Virus record (IMG/VR): IMGVR_UViG_3300043411_000610
Coordinates: 1-64,000 of that record
Direction: 5' to 3' (one strand)
DNA length: 64,000 nucleotides
DNA from: a virus
The notes beneath the pieces are model-generated. The model saw nothing but the letters and a program-made list of their open reading frames with translations. It ran no database searches and had not been told where the DNA came from. Of the stretch, positions 9,238 to 16,575 are shown in pieces. A program made the translations under genes and the position numbers. Position 1 is the first letter of the stretch. Each line of letters opens with the position of its first letter.

Positions 9238-10247
9238 CTTAATGTTACCCCTAATGTTTGTTCTAGTGCATCTCTAATACCAGATTGAATTTTATCTATG
9301 TCTGCATTAGTCAATGTTTTGTCAATACTTCTATATGAAATACGATAACATTTGCTTGTTTTACCATTCTTAGTGAATTCATCCTTTAATGTAATATCTT
9401 CGATTAAGTCCTTTGACATGGACCTACAAATTTCAAAGAAATGATTTTCTTCATATGTCGGACTAATCCAGAAAGAAATATCTTTATAACATACTGGTTG
9501 ATTTGAATAGGTTTTGAATATTGTATCACCGTTATTAAACTGTGATAGAAATCGAGTGTCAGTCGTCCAAAACAGTCGAATATCAGGAATCTTATATAAG
9601 ATCATTGCTAGGCGTTCTAGTCCTAATCCAAAAGCAAATCCATGTTTATTAATACCACAGTTTTTGAGAATATCTTGATGAATAAGCCCACAACCAAGGA
9701 CTTCTACTAATTTATTATCCCATTCAATTTCTACTTCATATGATGGTTGTGTAAAAGGAAAATAGGAATCAATCCATTTATATGTTGCACCAGGGAATAA
9801 TGAGGCGATCAATTTATCAATAATATTGTTTAATACACTTAGTGCATCATCTCTAGAATCGAAAAGTGCAACTGCTTCCATCTGGTGAAATACCGGATAG
9901 TGAAATTTGTCCACACTATCTCGGCGGTAAACATCCCCAACAACAATAAATTTTTCAACCCCTTGTTTTAAAAACGTTGTCTGATGAGCACTGGTATGGG
10001 TTCGCAATACAGTGGAATTATCTAAATAGAATGTGTCGCTCACACGTCTAGAGACATGATCAGAAGGGATTAGAAGATCGTCGAAGTTTTGTTGTGTGCT
10101 AACAATTGGATTGCTATCCTCAAATATCTCAAAATGTAAATTATTAAGTAATACATTAATGATCTTTTGTTTGATCAGACATATAGGATGATTGTTTAGC
10201 AGATGTAGATTTCTACCTATACAGTTGGATATATTTTCTGGTATCAT
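9234..10247 (-). CDS. monomeric (mitochondrial-type) phenylalanyl-tRNA synthetase
   Basis: 337 residues joining a class II PheRS-alpha catalytic domain to a C-terminal FDX-ACB anticodon-binding domain, the layout of mitochondrial one-chain PheRS (FARS2) rather than the bacterial alpha2beta2 enzyme. Visible: R-T-H-T-S-A-H-Q at 82-89, V-Y-R-R-D at 106-110 and H-Y-P-V-F-H-Q-M-E-A-V at 116-126 (motif 2), F-P-F-T-Q-P-S at 163-169, G-L-G-L-E-R-L-A-M near 207-215 (motif 3), then S-Y-R-S-I-D-K-T-L-T near 304-313 in the FDX-ACB part. It charges tRNA-Phe with phenylalanine. A tRNA-Phe(GAA) gene lies at 19385. All core motifs are intact, so activity is likely. Confidence 0.93.
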   Translation of the reverse strand: MIPENISNCIGRNLHLLNNHPICLIKQKIINVLLNNLHFEIFEDSNPIVSTQQNFDDLLIPSDHVSRRVSDTFYLDNSTVLRTHTSAHQTTFLKQGVEKFIVVGDVYRRDSVDKFHYPVFHQMEAVALFDSRDDALSVLNNIIDKLIASLFPGATYKWIDSYFPFTQPSYEVEIEWDNKLVEVLGCGLIHQDILKNCGINKHGFAFGLGLERLAMILYKIPDIRLFWTTDTRFLSQFNNGDTIFKTYSNQPVCYKDISFWISPTYEENHFFEICRSMSKDLIEDITLKDEFTKNGKTSKCYRISYRSIDKTLTNADIDKIQSGIRDALEQTLGVTLR

Positions 10248-10250
10248 AAA

Positions 10251-10862
10251 TCAAACCAATTCCTCCCGAACCCGCATCAGTGCTCGGCCAAGCAAATTTT
10301 GTCCCCTCCATTTATCTATATCACCTGCATCTGGATGATTATCACCTAGACCAATCCCCCATATAGAATCGACCGGAGATGCTTCTGCTAAAATATATTG
10401 TCCGGTTTTAACCAATAGTTCTTTAAGTTTAGGATTTTGTGCAAATTTTTGTTTATTGATCATCGTCACCAACCCAAGTTTTACTTTATCCCAGTGGGCC
10501 TGATCATAGTTTTTAACCTGTCTTCCAAGGTCTTTCGCATCTTTTGGATGGACAGTGTTTAAAATCTGATTAGCAGTATTCCAATCACGGAATATAATAG
10601 CCTTACCAAACATCATTGCATGTTCAGCAGTTGTAAACGTATGTTGATAACCGTCCCAAAAATCATCGGTAAATTCAACATCAAATTCGGTAAGAAATTC
10701 GTCATAATCTGTCCAATGTCGGAAGAACGGATTCCACTCACTGATATCAATTTTAAACGGGGCGGTTAATCCATCAGATAATGCACCGTGCCATTGACTG
10801 AATTCTTTTTTATAAAAAAGAACGATGTTGTTTACTACAGGATAGGTATTATATGTTTTCAT
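10251..10862 (-). CDS. NADAR (YbiA-like) domain protein
   Basis: 203 residues with the NADAR signature in order: T-A-E-H-A-M-M-F-G-K-A, P-K-D-A-K-D-L-G-R-x-V-K-N-Y-D, K-F-x-Q-N-P-x-L, then E-A-S-P-x-D-x-I-W-G-I-G-L and N-L-L-G-R-A-L-M. Family members cleave N-glycosidic bonds, including riboflavin intermediates and, in some, ADP-ribose on nucleic acids. In a phage it could serve NAD metabolism or reversal of ADP-ribosylation-based defence; that part is inference. Three bases separate it from PheRS. Confidence 0.88.
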   Translation of the reverse strand: MKTYNTYPVVNNIVLFYKKEFSQWHGALSDGLTAPFKIDISEWNPFFRHWTDYDEFLTEFDVEFTDDFWDGYQHTFTTAEHAMMFGKAIIFRDWNTANQILNTVHPKDAKDLGRQVKNYDQAHWDKVKLGLVTMINKQKFAQNPKLKELLVKTGQYILAEASPVDSIWGIGLGDNHPDAGDIDKWRGQNLLGRALMRVREELV

Positions 10863-11296
10863 CAGATTGTTATTGTTTTTGGGAAATATATTTGTTTGTT
10901 CAAAGTTTTGGCATAGTTACAAACAGTAAAATGCCAGTGCCAGGGTTTTGAAACACCTAGATCATCTGCAATGTAGTCTAGCACGGAACACTGGCAACGC
11001 AACATAAAAATTCGATAATTTTTAGTCTGACCGCCCACATGAATAAAAGGTGAATAGTTTATTGAGATTTTTGTGCCGTGCCACTGATCAAGCAAATTAT
11101 GATCAACCTGTCCATGTATTTTTTCATTAACTATCGTCAGATGCGCTGAATGCATTGGTGTATTACACTCAATCCAAAGTTCTCTTTGAATTAACCATTT
11201 ATAATATTCAATAAAATCGTGTGAAGTATGGACACGTAGGTTATATCCATCACGTTTGATAATGCCATGTATTTCTAAGTTAAAGTTTTCGCCCAT
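10862..11296 (-). CDS. 2H phosphoesterase, possible Acb1-type anti-CBASS protein
   Basis: 144 residues with the two H-x-T motifs of the 2H superfamily: H-L-T at 52-54 and H-F-T at 122-124, each in a hydrophobic strand. The size and the about 70-residue spacing resemble T4 Acb1, which cleaves the cyclic oligonucleotide signals of CBASS. Other 2H enzymes (RNA 2',3'-cyclic phosphodiesterase, ligase-like) fit too. Its stop overlaps the NADAR start by one base. Family call fairly sure, anti-defence role a hypothesis. Confidence 0.65.
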   Translation of the reverse strand: MGENFNLEIHGIIKRDGYNLRVHTSHDFIEYYKWLIQRELWIECNTPMHSAHLTIVNEKIHGQVDHNLLDQWHGTKISINYSPFIHVGGQTKNYRIFMLRCQCSVLDYIADDLGVSKPWHWHFTVCNYAKTLNKQIYFPKTITI

Positions 11297-12024
11297 GTCA
11301 AATATATTTTGTCCAAATCAGTTCCATAAAATGAACTGCTTTCAAACGAATTGATTTCTAATAAAAATAGTTTACCACCAGACTCACATATGTCAATAAC
11401 GAAATTTGGTTCGTTAATAAAATACTCGGAATCCGCAATTTTAGATGCTAATTTTTGAACACCTGATGGACAACCGGGTTCGACCTCAACAAAGTCATTA
11501 CCTTTCATATACAGACAACCATCAACAAAGGTTTGATTAATGAAAACAGTTCGCCATTCCCTATCAATTTTTTTGATTGGAGCACTGACGCACATTAGAT
11601 CGTTTGAAAAATTGAGATTTTTTGTCAAATAATTATATTCTTGTATAAATTTTTCTTTTGTCAAAAATACTTGGCCTGCAAAAGATTTATATGGATCTGC
11701 CGGACGTAGATAAAGCGGATAATCATATTCCGAATAATAGTGTGCATAATAACCTAGATCGTTGAAAACCGTATGTCCGGGGGACAAAATATATTTTCTA
11801 AAAATAGGTATCCAAGACTTACAATCTGCAAAATTGTAGTTAAATTTAAATCTTTTTGCAAAGTTTAATGATCCTCTGAAATTTATTGGAGGTCTAGGAA
11901 TATCAATATAATTATTTTTGTCCAATATAATAGTATCAAAGTGATTTTGAATTGTGGACAAATATGTGGGATTATTTTCTTCTTCCCAAAATAAATCTAG
12001 TTGTATATGTAATTTAGGTTTCAT
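11275..12024 (-). CDS. ATP-grasp domain protein (DUF4343-like)
   Basis: 249 residues. The C-terminal half has the ATP-grasp core, ending in F-V-I-D-I-C and then F-L-L-E-I-N with metal-binding acidic/Asn residues near 214-230. The middle contains L-Y-L-R-P-A-D-P-Y-K-S-F-A-G, as in phage DUF4343 proteins. ATP-grasp enzymes join a carboxylate to an amine or thiol; the substrate here is unknown. First gene of the minus-strand accessory operon. Its end overlaps the 2H gene by 22 nt. Confidence 0.7.
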   Translation of the reverse strand: MKPKLHIQLDLFWEEENNPTYLSTIQNHFDTIILDKNNYIDIPRPPINFRGSLNFAKRFKFNYNFADCKSWIPIFRKYILSPGHTVFNDLGYYAHYYSEYDYPLYLRPADPYKSFAGQVFLTKEKFIQEYNYLTKNLNFSNDLMCVSAPIKKIDREWRTVFINQTFVDGCLYMKGNDFVEVEPGCPSGVQKLASKIADSEYFINEPNFVIDICESGGKLFLLEINSFESSSFYGTDLDKIYLTWAKTLT

Positions 12025-12047
12025 CCAATAAATTTACACTATTTTAC

Positions 12048-12077
12048 TTGCACTGTCAACTAAAGATGCGATATTCT
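12048..12077 (+). promoter_or_regulatory. sigma70-like promoter, leaderless geometry
   Basis: TTGCAC at 12048-12053, 18-bp spacer, TATTCT at 12072-12077. The ATG at 12081 falls at the expected transcript start. Confidence 0.6.
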
Positions 12078-12080
12078 TGA

Positions 12081-12320
12081 ATGTTAGAATTTATTACATC
12101 AACCCCATTTATTGTCATCTATATATGTTATTCTGTTGTTGGATGGCTGTATCTGTCGAAATACTTTGCTGAATGTCTGGCGGTCAAAGCCCCAACATTT
12201 GGTAATTCATTGACTGCCATGATAGGAATGGCACTATTATGCGGCGGCATTACGACCATGATATTGATCTATACTTTTATCAAAGCACTGGTCATCACCA
12301 TCAAATCGGCTAAAAATTAG
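12081..12320 (+). CDS. small membrane protein
   Basis: 79 residues with two hydrophobic segments (about 6-26 and 46-72) and a short polar loop, consistent with a two-pass inner-membrane protein. It has its own promoter between two minus-strand units and converges on the gene ending at 12317. No family recognised. Confidence 0.65.
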   Translation: MLEFITSTPFIVIYICYSVVGWLYLSKYFAECLAVKAPTFGNSLTAMIGMALLCGGITTMILIYTFIKALVITIKSAKN

Positions 12321-12694
12321 AAATCGAAGGTGTCGTTACTGAAGAAATTATTCTGAATTTCATATTCATATGCAATAGCTTTACCACTACCAATAGTGAT
12401 ACTGGTTAGCGGTGCATACCATGTATATAGTGCAGGGAATGTCGTGCTGGCGAATGATGCATTATCTGCAACATAAGTAGGATTACCTTCTGAATTAGTA
12501 GTTCTGAATGCAACGGTAGAAACTATAGTGCTGGCAATGAAATCTACTTTATAAAATGCATAGGCCGATGAGGTTGGCACAAATGTTCCAGCACCTGAAA
12601 GCATTATTTGGCCATGTCCACCAGTTTGAAGTTCAAATCCAAAAGTTTGGCGACGTTCATTATAATATGTGGCTTTGCTCGGTTGTAATTGCAT
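12317..12694 (-). CDS. small virion-type protein
   Basis: 125 residues rich in Ser, Thr, Ala and aromatic residues, predicted all-beta, with no charged core or catalytic motif. It stands alone behind a TAAATA late-type element. Composition and promoter class suggest a virion (tail or decoration) protein. No family recognised. Overlaps the convergent membrane gene by 4 nt. Confidence 0.55.
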   Translation of the reverse strand: MQLQPSKATYYNERRQTFGFELQTGGHGQIMLSGAGTFVPTSSAYAFYKVDFIASTIVSTVAFRTTNSEGNPTYVADNASFASTTFPALYTWYAPLTSITIGSGKAIAYEYEIQNNFFSNDTFDF

Positions 12695-12700
12695 ATGTTT

Positions 12701-12706
12701 TATTTA
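12701..12706 (-). promoter_or_regulatory. T4-late-like promoter element (TAAATA)
   Basis: TAAATA ends 6 nt before the ATG at 12694. Confidence 0.5.
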
Positions 12707-12717
12707 TCAAAAAGAAC

Positions 12718-12747
12718 TTGACACGGATAAGGGCAATGTGCTATTGT
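12718..12747 (+). promoter_or_regulatory. sigma70-like promoter, leaderless geometry
   Basis: TTGACA at 12718-12723, 18-bp spacer, TATTGT at 12742-12747, then 7 nt to the ATG at 12755. Confidence 0.75.
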
Positions 12748-12754
12748 TCGTCCT

Positions 12755-13123
12755 ATGAAAAAGAAGTCAAAAACAAATAGTATGTATAAACTGCCTGCAA
12801 ATATTAAAACCAAGTGGCTGGCTGCACTACGATCAGGCAAATATGCACAGGCTGATGGGCGTCTGGTGAGAAGGAACCTTTGTGATGAACCGTCATATTG
12901 TTGCCTTGGAGTCTTAGGTAAAGTGTGTGGCATTTCAGACGATTCAATGCTAGGTCTAGGTTTTTTGGATGAGATTACGGTAGAAAATAAGTTGCCTAAA
13001 TTTGCGGTCCAACCTATTCGTGATGAAGACGATAATCAGACTATCATCGAGAAATTGGCTGATATGAATGATAATGGAAGATCGTTCAAGCAGATTGCCG
13101 CATATATTGATCGTTATCTTTAA
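12755..13123 (+). CDS. conserved phage protein with YCCLGVL motif
   Basis: 122 residues. The pattern W-x-x-A-L-R-S-G-K-Y near the start, Y-C-C-L-G-V-L near 50, and a C-terminal F-K-Q-I-A-x-Y-I is that of a widespread uncharacterised phage family. Leaderless start from its own promoter. Function unknown; the conserved Cys pair could bind metal. Confidence 0.7.
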   Translation: MKKKSKTNSMYKLPANIKTKWLAALRSGKYAQADGRLVRRNLCDEPSYCCLGVLGKVCGISDDSMLGLGFLDEITVENKLPKFAVQPIRDEDDNQTIIEKLADMNDNGRSFKQIAAYIDRYL

Positions 13124-13126
13124 CAC

Positions 13127-13345
13127 ATGTTAAACGATATATTACAAGAATTACAATCTACTTGGGACTTGACTGATTACGAAATTAGTCATATCAAAGA
13201 TAAAATAATTGAATATGCATTTGCATGTAAGACTGATCCGGTGCTTGCTGAAGAATTAGATATTCTTTCAAAAGAAATTCCGACAAACATAATTTACCAT
13301 TACTTTGGTGGGCAGCCGTTTAATCATCCCGATGATGTTGCATAA
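13127..13345 (+). CDS. hypothetical protein
   Basis: 72 residues, acidic, mainly helical. It follows the YCCLGVL gene by 3 nt and is probably co-transcribed. No family recognised. Confidence 0.55.
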   Translation: MLNDILQELQSTWDLTDYEISHIKDKIIEYAFACKTDPVLAEELDILSKEIPTNIIYHYFGGQPFNHPDDVA

Positions 13346-13362
13346 TTTTGTCATAAACTAAT

Positions 13363-13533
13363 ATGGAAATAACTAATATACTAGGTCCAAGGTATCAATT
13401 TTCTGCCGATTTTTATATTAAAAATTTACCTAAATTGATCGGTGGTGAATTTACGAAATTTTCGATCAAGTCAAAAGCATTGTATGCACAATATTCAAAT
13501 GGTCAGAAAGAATATATAGGGCATGTTATATAA
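13363..13533 (+). CDS. small hypothetical protein
   Basis: 56 residues from the ATG at 13363, basic and beta-rich (K-F-S-I-K-S, Y-S-N-G-Q-K-E-Y). Its end overlaps the next gene start by 11 nt. Supported by gene packing and a sensible composition only. Confidence 0.45.
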   Translation: MEITNILGPRYQFSADFYIKNLPKLIGGEFTKFSIKSKALYAQYSNGQKEYIGHVI

Positions 13534-14374
13534 AATTGAATTACTATACAAGTGTAAAGAAGATTCTGACGGATGCGGTCATATGTGGAACACCACACAA
13601 TGGACTAACCATCGCGAAAAGGAATGTGTGGGTGGTAGGCCATGGTTATATACTGCTAACTGTAGTAGATGTCAGACGGAATGCTCATATCTTGAATATG
13701 ATATTACTGAATTTAACCAGAAATCATTTGGGCTAATGTGTGCAGTTCCTAGGTGCATCAATAGATACAGTGATATTGCACATGTTTATACCGAACATTG
13801 GAATCAGATTTTTACACACGGGTCTATGTCAAAATCAACAAATCATGACGGTCTCAAAATTATTGGTAATAGACATGTTATTAATGGGGATGTATTAGGG
13901 TCATATCAAAAAAATAAGGAAACAGTTAGGCTGAACACTAGCATAATAGCAAAAAAACTGGTCAACGATTATATAGATGAATGTTGGCTATCAATCGAAC
14001 CACAATTTAGTATCAGAGAAGTATTGTTACATGAACTCAAACATTGGTTTGATCACCAAACCGGGTATTTGGATAGTAATAATGTTAATAGTATGTCTGA
14101 TTATAAAGGATATGTAAATTCTAAGAATGAATTATCAGCCAATATTTTTACTACGGTCGATATTTTATATAGCTGTTTAGGCAAATCTGTCCGGGAATTG
14201 TCTGCATATAGAGAAATGGTAAATCGACTTTCTGTTTCATTTAAACGGATAACTGCTATTGAGAATTATAGCAATTATATATCTAGTCTTCGAAATTGTT
14301 GGCGAAAGACTGTCGGAACAAATATAAAATTTCCAATTAAAATATTTCAATTTTTATCAGGTCAAATTACATAA
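13523..14374 (+). CDS. possible zinc metalloprotease (HExxH) with N-terminal zinc-binding cysteines
   Basis: 283 residues. H170-E-L-K-H174 matches the HExxH zincin motif inside a hydrophobic helix (V-L-L-H-E-L-K-H-W-F), and E203 in K-N-E-L-S-A is well placed as third zinc ligand, as in gluzincins. Cysteines at about 11, 18, 35, 47, 50 and 54 could form a separate zinc ribbon. Other parts are not recognisable. Function is inferred from the motif; the host or phage substrate is unknown. Confidence 0.55.
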   Translation: MLYKIELLYKCKEDSDGCGHMWNTTQWTNHREKECVGGRPWLYTANCSRCQTECSYLEYDITEFNQKSFGLMCAVPRCINRYSDIAHVYTEHWNQIFTHGSMSKSTNHDGLKIIGNRHVINGDVLGSYQKNKETVRLNTSIIAKKLVNDYIDECWLSIEPQFSIREVLLHELKHWFDHQTGYLDSNNVNSMSDYKGYVNSKNELSANIFTTVDILYSCLGKSVRELSAYREMVNRLSVSFKRITAIENYSNYISSLRNCWRKTVGTNIKFPIKIFQFLSGQIT

Positions 14375-14392
14375 ACATTTTTCAAAAAGTTC

Positions 14393-14421
14393 TTGACATG
14401 CACAATCTGATGAAGTAAACT
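14393..14421 (+). promoter_or_regulatory. sigma70-like promoter of the RNA region
   Basis: TTGACA at 14393-14398, 17-bp spacer, TAAACT at 14416-14421. Expected start near 14428, reading into the structured RNA and the tRNA array. Confidence 0.75.
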
Positions 14422-14427
14422 AGAAAA

Positions 14428-14780
14428 GTAAAACAAATTTAATAAATAGAAAAACAGATGAGACGGAAACATACATATATTAATTGCCTCTGGCAACAAT
14501 CACCGAGTAATTTGGTGATGCCAAAAGGCACGAAGTATAGTTCCGAGAGATTTGGAAAAGATACTTAAAATCCGGTGAAATGATAAATCCGGAGTAAATT
14601 TAAAAAGTTTAACTACCGGGTGTTTCAAGGTTTCCCAAAATACGAAAAACTGAAAGAATGGTTATCACTGTCAAAAGGTGAAATGTCAGCAAACACGGAA
14701 ACTCACGGGAAATGGGTGTTTGTATGAAAAGGCCGCTATCGGAAACGATAAGAAGTGAGATAGTATAGTAGTTCTTTAAT
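14428..14780 (+). ncRNA. structured RNA candidate of about 350 nt ahead of the tRNA array
   Basis: No convincing ORF, but many compact hairpins: TTGCC/GGCAA with a 3-nt loop near 14484-14496, ATCACC/GGTGAT near 14499-14519, TGCC/GGCA with an AAAA loop near 14519-14530, AAGTAT/ATACTT enclosing TTCC/GGAA near 14532-14566, AAACAC/GTGTTT near 14691-14722, and TATCG/CGATA closed by a GAAA tetraloop near 14737-14750. It does not show the conserved cores of RNase P RNA, tmRNA or group I introns that I could recognise. Large phage RNAs such as GOLLD and ROOL occur beside tRNA arrays; identity with either is not shown. Confidence 0.5.
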
Positions 14781-14856
14781 CCGCATGTGTCTGAATAGGT
14801 ATAGAGACGACCCGATAAGTCGTAATAAAAAGGTGCAAGTCCTTTCGTGCGGACCA
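14781..14856 (+). tRNA. tRNA-Ile(GAT)
   Basis: Full cloverleaf with encoded CCA. Acceptor CCGCATG/CGTGCGG, anticodon stem ACGAC/GTCGT, loop CCGATAA. Position 33 is C, not the near-universal T. The T-loop is TGCAAGT (G at 55). Confidence 0.8.
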
Positions 14857-14865
14857 ATTTTTAAT

Positions 14866-14957
14866 GGGTATGAGGCGTAGCGGGAGTATGTGACGCAGGT
14901 GACTGTAAATCATCAACATAAGAACCATAGCAGATTCGAATTCTGCCATACCCACCA
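14866..14957 (+). tRNA. tRNA-Tyr(GTA)
   Basis: Acceptor GGGTATG/CATACCC, encoded CCA, D-stem GCGT/ACGC, anticodon loop CTGTAAA, 16-nt variable arm as expected for bacterial tRNA-Tyr, canonical T-loop TTCGAAT. Confidence 0.92.
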
Positions 14958-14966
14958 ATTTTTGAA

Positions 14967-15090
14967 AACGTAGTATAAATGTAAAATACGTAGCATAGTA
15001 AGCACACGGGTCCACCGAACGGACTATGTATCCAGTCTCCAGTAGAAATGCTGTAAGCCCGTATGGAGGTTAAAATCCTCTCGTTAGTAA
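14967..15090 (+). ncRNA. unresolved tRNA-like RNA
   Basis: Contains a T-arm-like hairpin GGAGG / TTAAAAT / CCTCT near 15065-15081, a GGTCC/GGACT hairpin with 7-nt loop ACCGAAC near 15010-15026, and an ACGGG/CCCGT long-range pairing. No full cloverleaf could be assigned and no CCA is encoded. Confidence 0.35.
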
Positions 15091-15105
15091 AAAAGAAGAA
15101 AGTAG

Positions 15106-15134
15106 TTGACAAGTAGAAGAAGATAAAGTAATAT
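15106..15134 (+). promoter_or_regulatory. strong sigma70-like promoter inside the tRNA array
   Basis: TTGACA at 15106-15111, 17-bp spacer, TAATAT at 15129-15134. Start near 15141, reading the following RNAs. Confidence 0.85.
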
Positions 15135-15138
15135 AGAA

Positions 15139-15236
15139 GTGCATTAGAACGAGATGTTATCATATGGTCGATATATGATGTTCTGAAACTTGCCACATAT
15201 GGTGGCTTGAGCAGGTTTAAATCCTGCCAATGTAGA
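15139..15236 (+). ncRNA. unresolved tRNA-like RNA with extra hairpins
   Basis: Acceptor-like TGCATTA/CAATGTA (6 of 7 pairs), T-arm GCAGG/CCTGC with loop TTTAAAT, a GCCAC/GTGGC arm like a long variable arm, and a 7-bp hairpin ATCATAT/ATATGAT (loop GGTCGAT) inside AGAAC/GTTCT. The anticodon is not clear. Confidence 0.4.
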
Positions 15237-15249
15237 TAGACCTAGAAAA

Positions 15250-15320
15250 TCCCAGGTAGCACAATTAGGAGAGCATGTTACTCGACAGGTTGAGGGGGGC
15301 AGGACCATCCTTGGGAGCCA
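15250..15320 (+). ncRNA. degenerate tRNA-like RNA
   Basis: Acceptor TCCCAGG/CTTGGGA with encoded GCCA and a D-arm-like GCAC...GAGC, but no regular anticodon arm or T-arm fits the remaining 34 nt. Possibly a decayed tRNA. Confidence 0.35.
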
Positions 15321-15330
15321 AATTTTAAAT

Positions 15331-15416
15331 GCAAGTGTGGGTCAACTGGTTTGGACCAACGGACTTTTAATCCGTGGAGAAATCTTATGTGGGTTCGAGT
15401 CCCACCACTTGCACCA
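15331..15416 (+). tRNA. tRNA-Lys(TTT)
   Basis: Acceptor GCAAGTG/CACTTGC, encoded CCA, D-stem GGTC/GACC, anticodon stem ACGGA/TCCGT with loop CTTTTAA, T-loop TTCGAGT. The variable region is about 13 nt, long for Lys. Confidence 0.92.
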
Positions 15417-15446
15417 AAATTTCTTGTAATAAGATTCGTGCAACAC

Positions 15447-15452
15447 TAAATA
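15447..15452 (+). promoter_or_regulatory. T4-late-like promoter element (TAAATA)
   Basis: TAAATA ends 6 nt before the ATG at 15459 of the homing endonuclease. Confidence 0.5.
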
Positions 15453-15458
15453 AGTTGT

Positions 15459-16484
15459 ATGGCCAAGTGTGAAAATTGTAATGTTGACTTGATAAAAAAT
15501 GAAAAGGGTAAACCTAAGAGGTTTTGTTGTAAAACCTGTAAAGGCAAATATTACCGAGAGTATGGAAGAAAACTTCTAAATTCTGAAGAAATTGATGAAA
15601 TACAGAGATTATATGATACGGGGCTAAGTTTATCACAGATATCCAAAATATCCAAGTATTCAAAAATGTTGTTGTGGAGCCTATCATCTGCAAAGGTTAT
15701 AAAAATAAGAAACCGTGCAGAAGCATCCCGAATATCTAGCACAGGTAAAAAGTTATCACAAGAATCTAAGGATAAAATATCAAAAGCTCGTAAAAAATTC
15801 TTAGAAGAAAATCCAGATAAAGTTCCATATAAATTGAACCATAAATATTTAAAACAATCATTTCCAGAAAAGTATTTTGTTGATTGTTTTGGTGGAAAAT
15901 TTAAACCACAATACCAATTTGGTTCGTATACATTAGATTTTGCGGATATAGAAAATAGACTAGACATTGAAATAGATGGGTGTCAGCATCACTTAGATCC
16001 AAAAATCGTAGAGCACGATATAAAAAGAAATCAATTTTTGAATGAAAATGGGTGGAAGGTATTAAGAATACGGTGGAGCGAATTTAAAAAATCTCAAAAA
16101 GATGAGCAGAAAGAAATAGTAAATACTATTCTTCAAGATAGAATCCCAATTCACCCAGCAATCACCTTTTATCCACATGATTCTTCCATTTCAGATGAAG
16201 CATTCCAACATATTGTGTATAAAAAAGAAAATAAAGTGTGTGATAAATGTGGATTGGTGAACAATAGCAAATATTCAAGTTTTTGTGAAAACTGTATATA
16301 CCAAAACAGGATAAAAATCAAGTGGCCTACAGTCGAGGAAATGACTGAACTTGTTTGGAAAACACCAACAACACAAATAGCAAAAGATATGGGCATATCA
16401 GATAATGCGATAACTAAATTTTGTAGAAAAAATAAAATTGCAAAGCCAGGATGTGGATATTGGCAAAAAATGATTACGAAATAA
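15459..16484 (+). CDS. EDxHD/DUF559-type homing endonuclease with NUMOD3-like repeat
   Basis: 341 residues: N-terminal zinc ribbon (C4, C7, C23/24, C27), a helix-turn-helix-like stretch (about 43-80), a NUMOD3-like segment near 94-114 (S-T-G-K-K-L-S-Q-E-S-K-D-K-I), then a Vsr/DUF559 nuclease core with D160, E171-x-D173, H177/H178 and D187, and W-K-V-L-R-I-R-W near 199-206. A second Cys cluster and an HTH follow. It sits inside the tRNA array as a free-standing mobile element. Likely cuts a site in the array or a neighbouring gene of related phages. Confidence 0.85.
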   Translation: MAKCENCNVDLIKNEKGKPKRFCCKTCKGKYYREYGRKLLNSEEIDEIQRLYDTGLSLSQISKISKYSKMLLWSLSSAKVIKIRNRAEASRISSTGKKLSQESKDKISKARKKFLEENPDKVPYKLNHKYLKQSFPEKYFVDCFGGKFKPQYQFGSYTLDFADIENRLDIEIDGCQHHLDPKIVEHDIKRNQFLNENGWKVLRIRWSEFKKSQKDEQKEIVNTILQDRIPIHPAITFYPHDSSISDEAFQHIVYKKENKVCDKCGLVNNSKYSSFCENCIYQNRIKIKWPTVEEMTELVWKTPTTQIAKDMGISDNAITKFCRKNKIAKPGCGYWQKMITK

Positions 16485-16490
16485 TTTCAT

Positions 16491-16527
16491 AAGTTTTATT
16501 ACAGATTGTAGCTCCATAATAAAACTT
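16491..16527 (+). terminator. long hairpin behind the homing endonuclease
   Basis: Perfect 11-bp inverted repeat AAGTTTTATTA/TAATAAAACTT with a 15-nt loop. No T-run follows, so it may be a processing or stabilising hairpin rather than a terminator. Confidence 0.45.
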
Positions 16528-16546
16528 CAAGTAATAATGTTACTAT

Positions 16547-16575
16547 TTGACAATCACTACAAATGATGTTAAGGT
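16547..16575 (+). promoter_or_regulatory. possible sigma70-like promoter for the second tRNA block
   Basis: TTGACA at 16547-16552 with a weak -10 (TAAGGT at 16570-16575). The about 60 nt that follow, up to 16640, form small hairpins (GCTT/AAGC near 16610-16623) but no assignable tRNA. Confidence 0.45.

Noticed and set aside
14428-14780. Group I intron or RNase P RNA
   Set aside because: I could not find the paired P/Q/R/S elements or the conserved RNase P cores; one short stretch near 14657 only loosely resembles an RNase P region.
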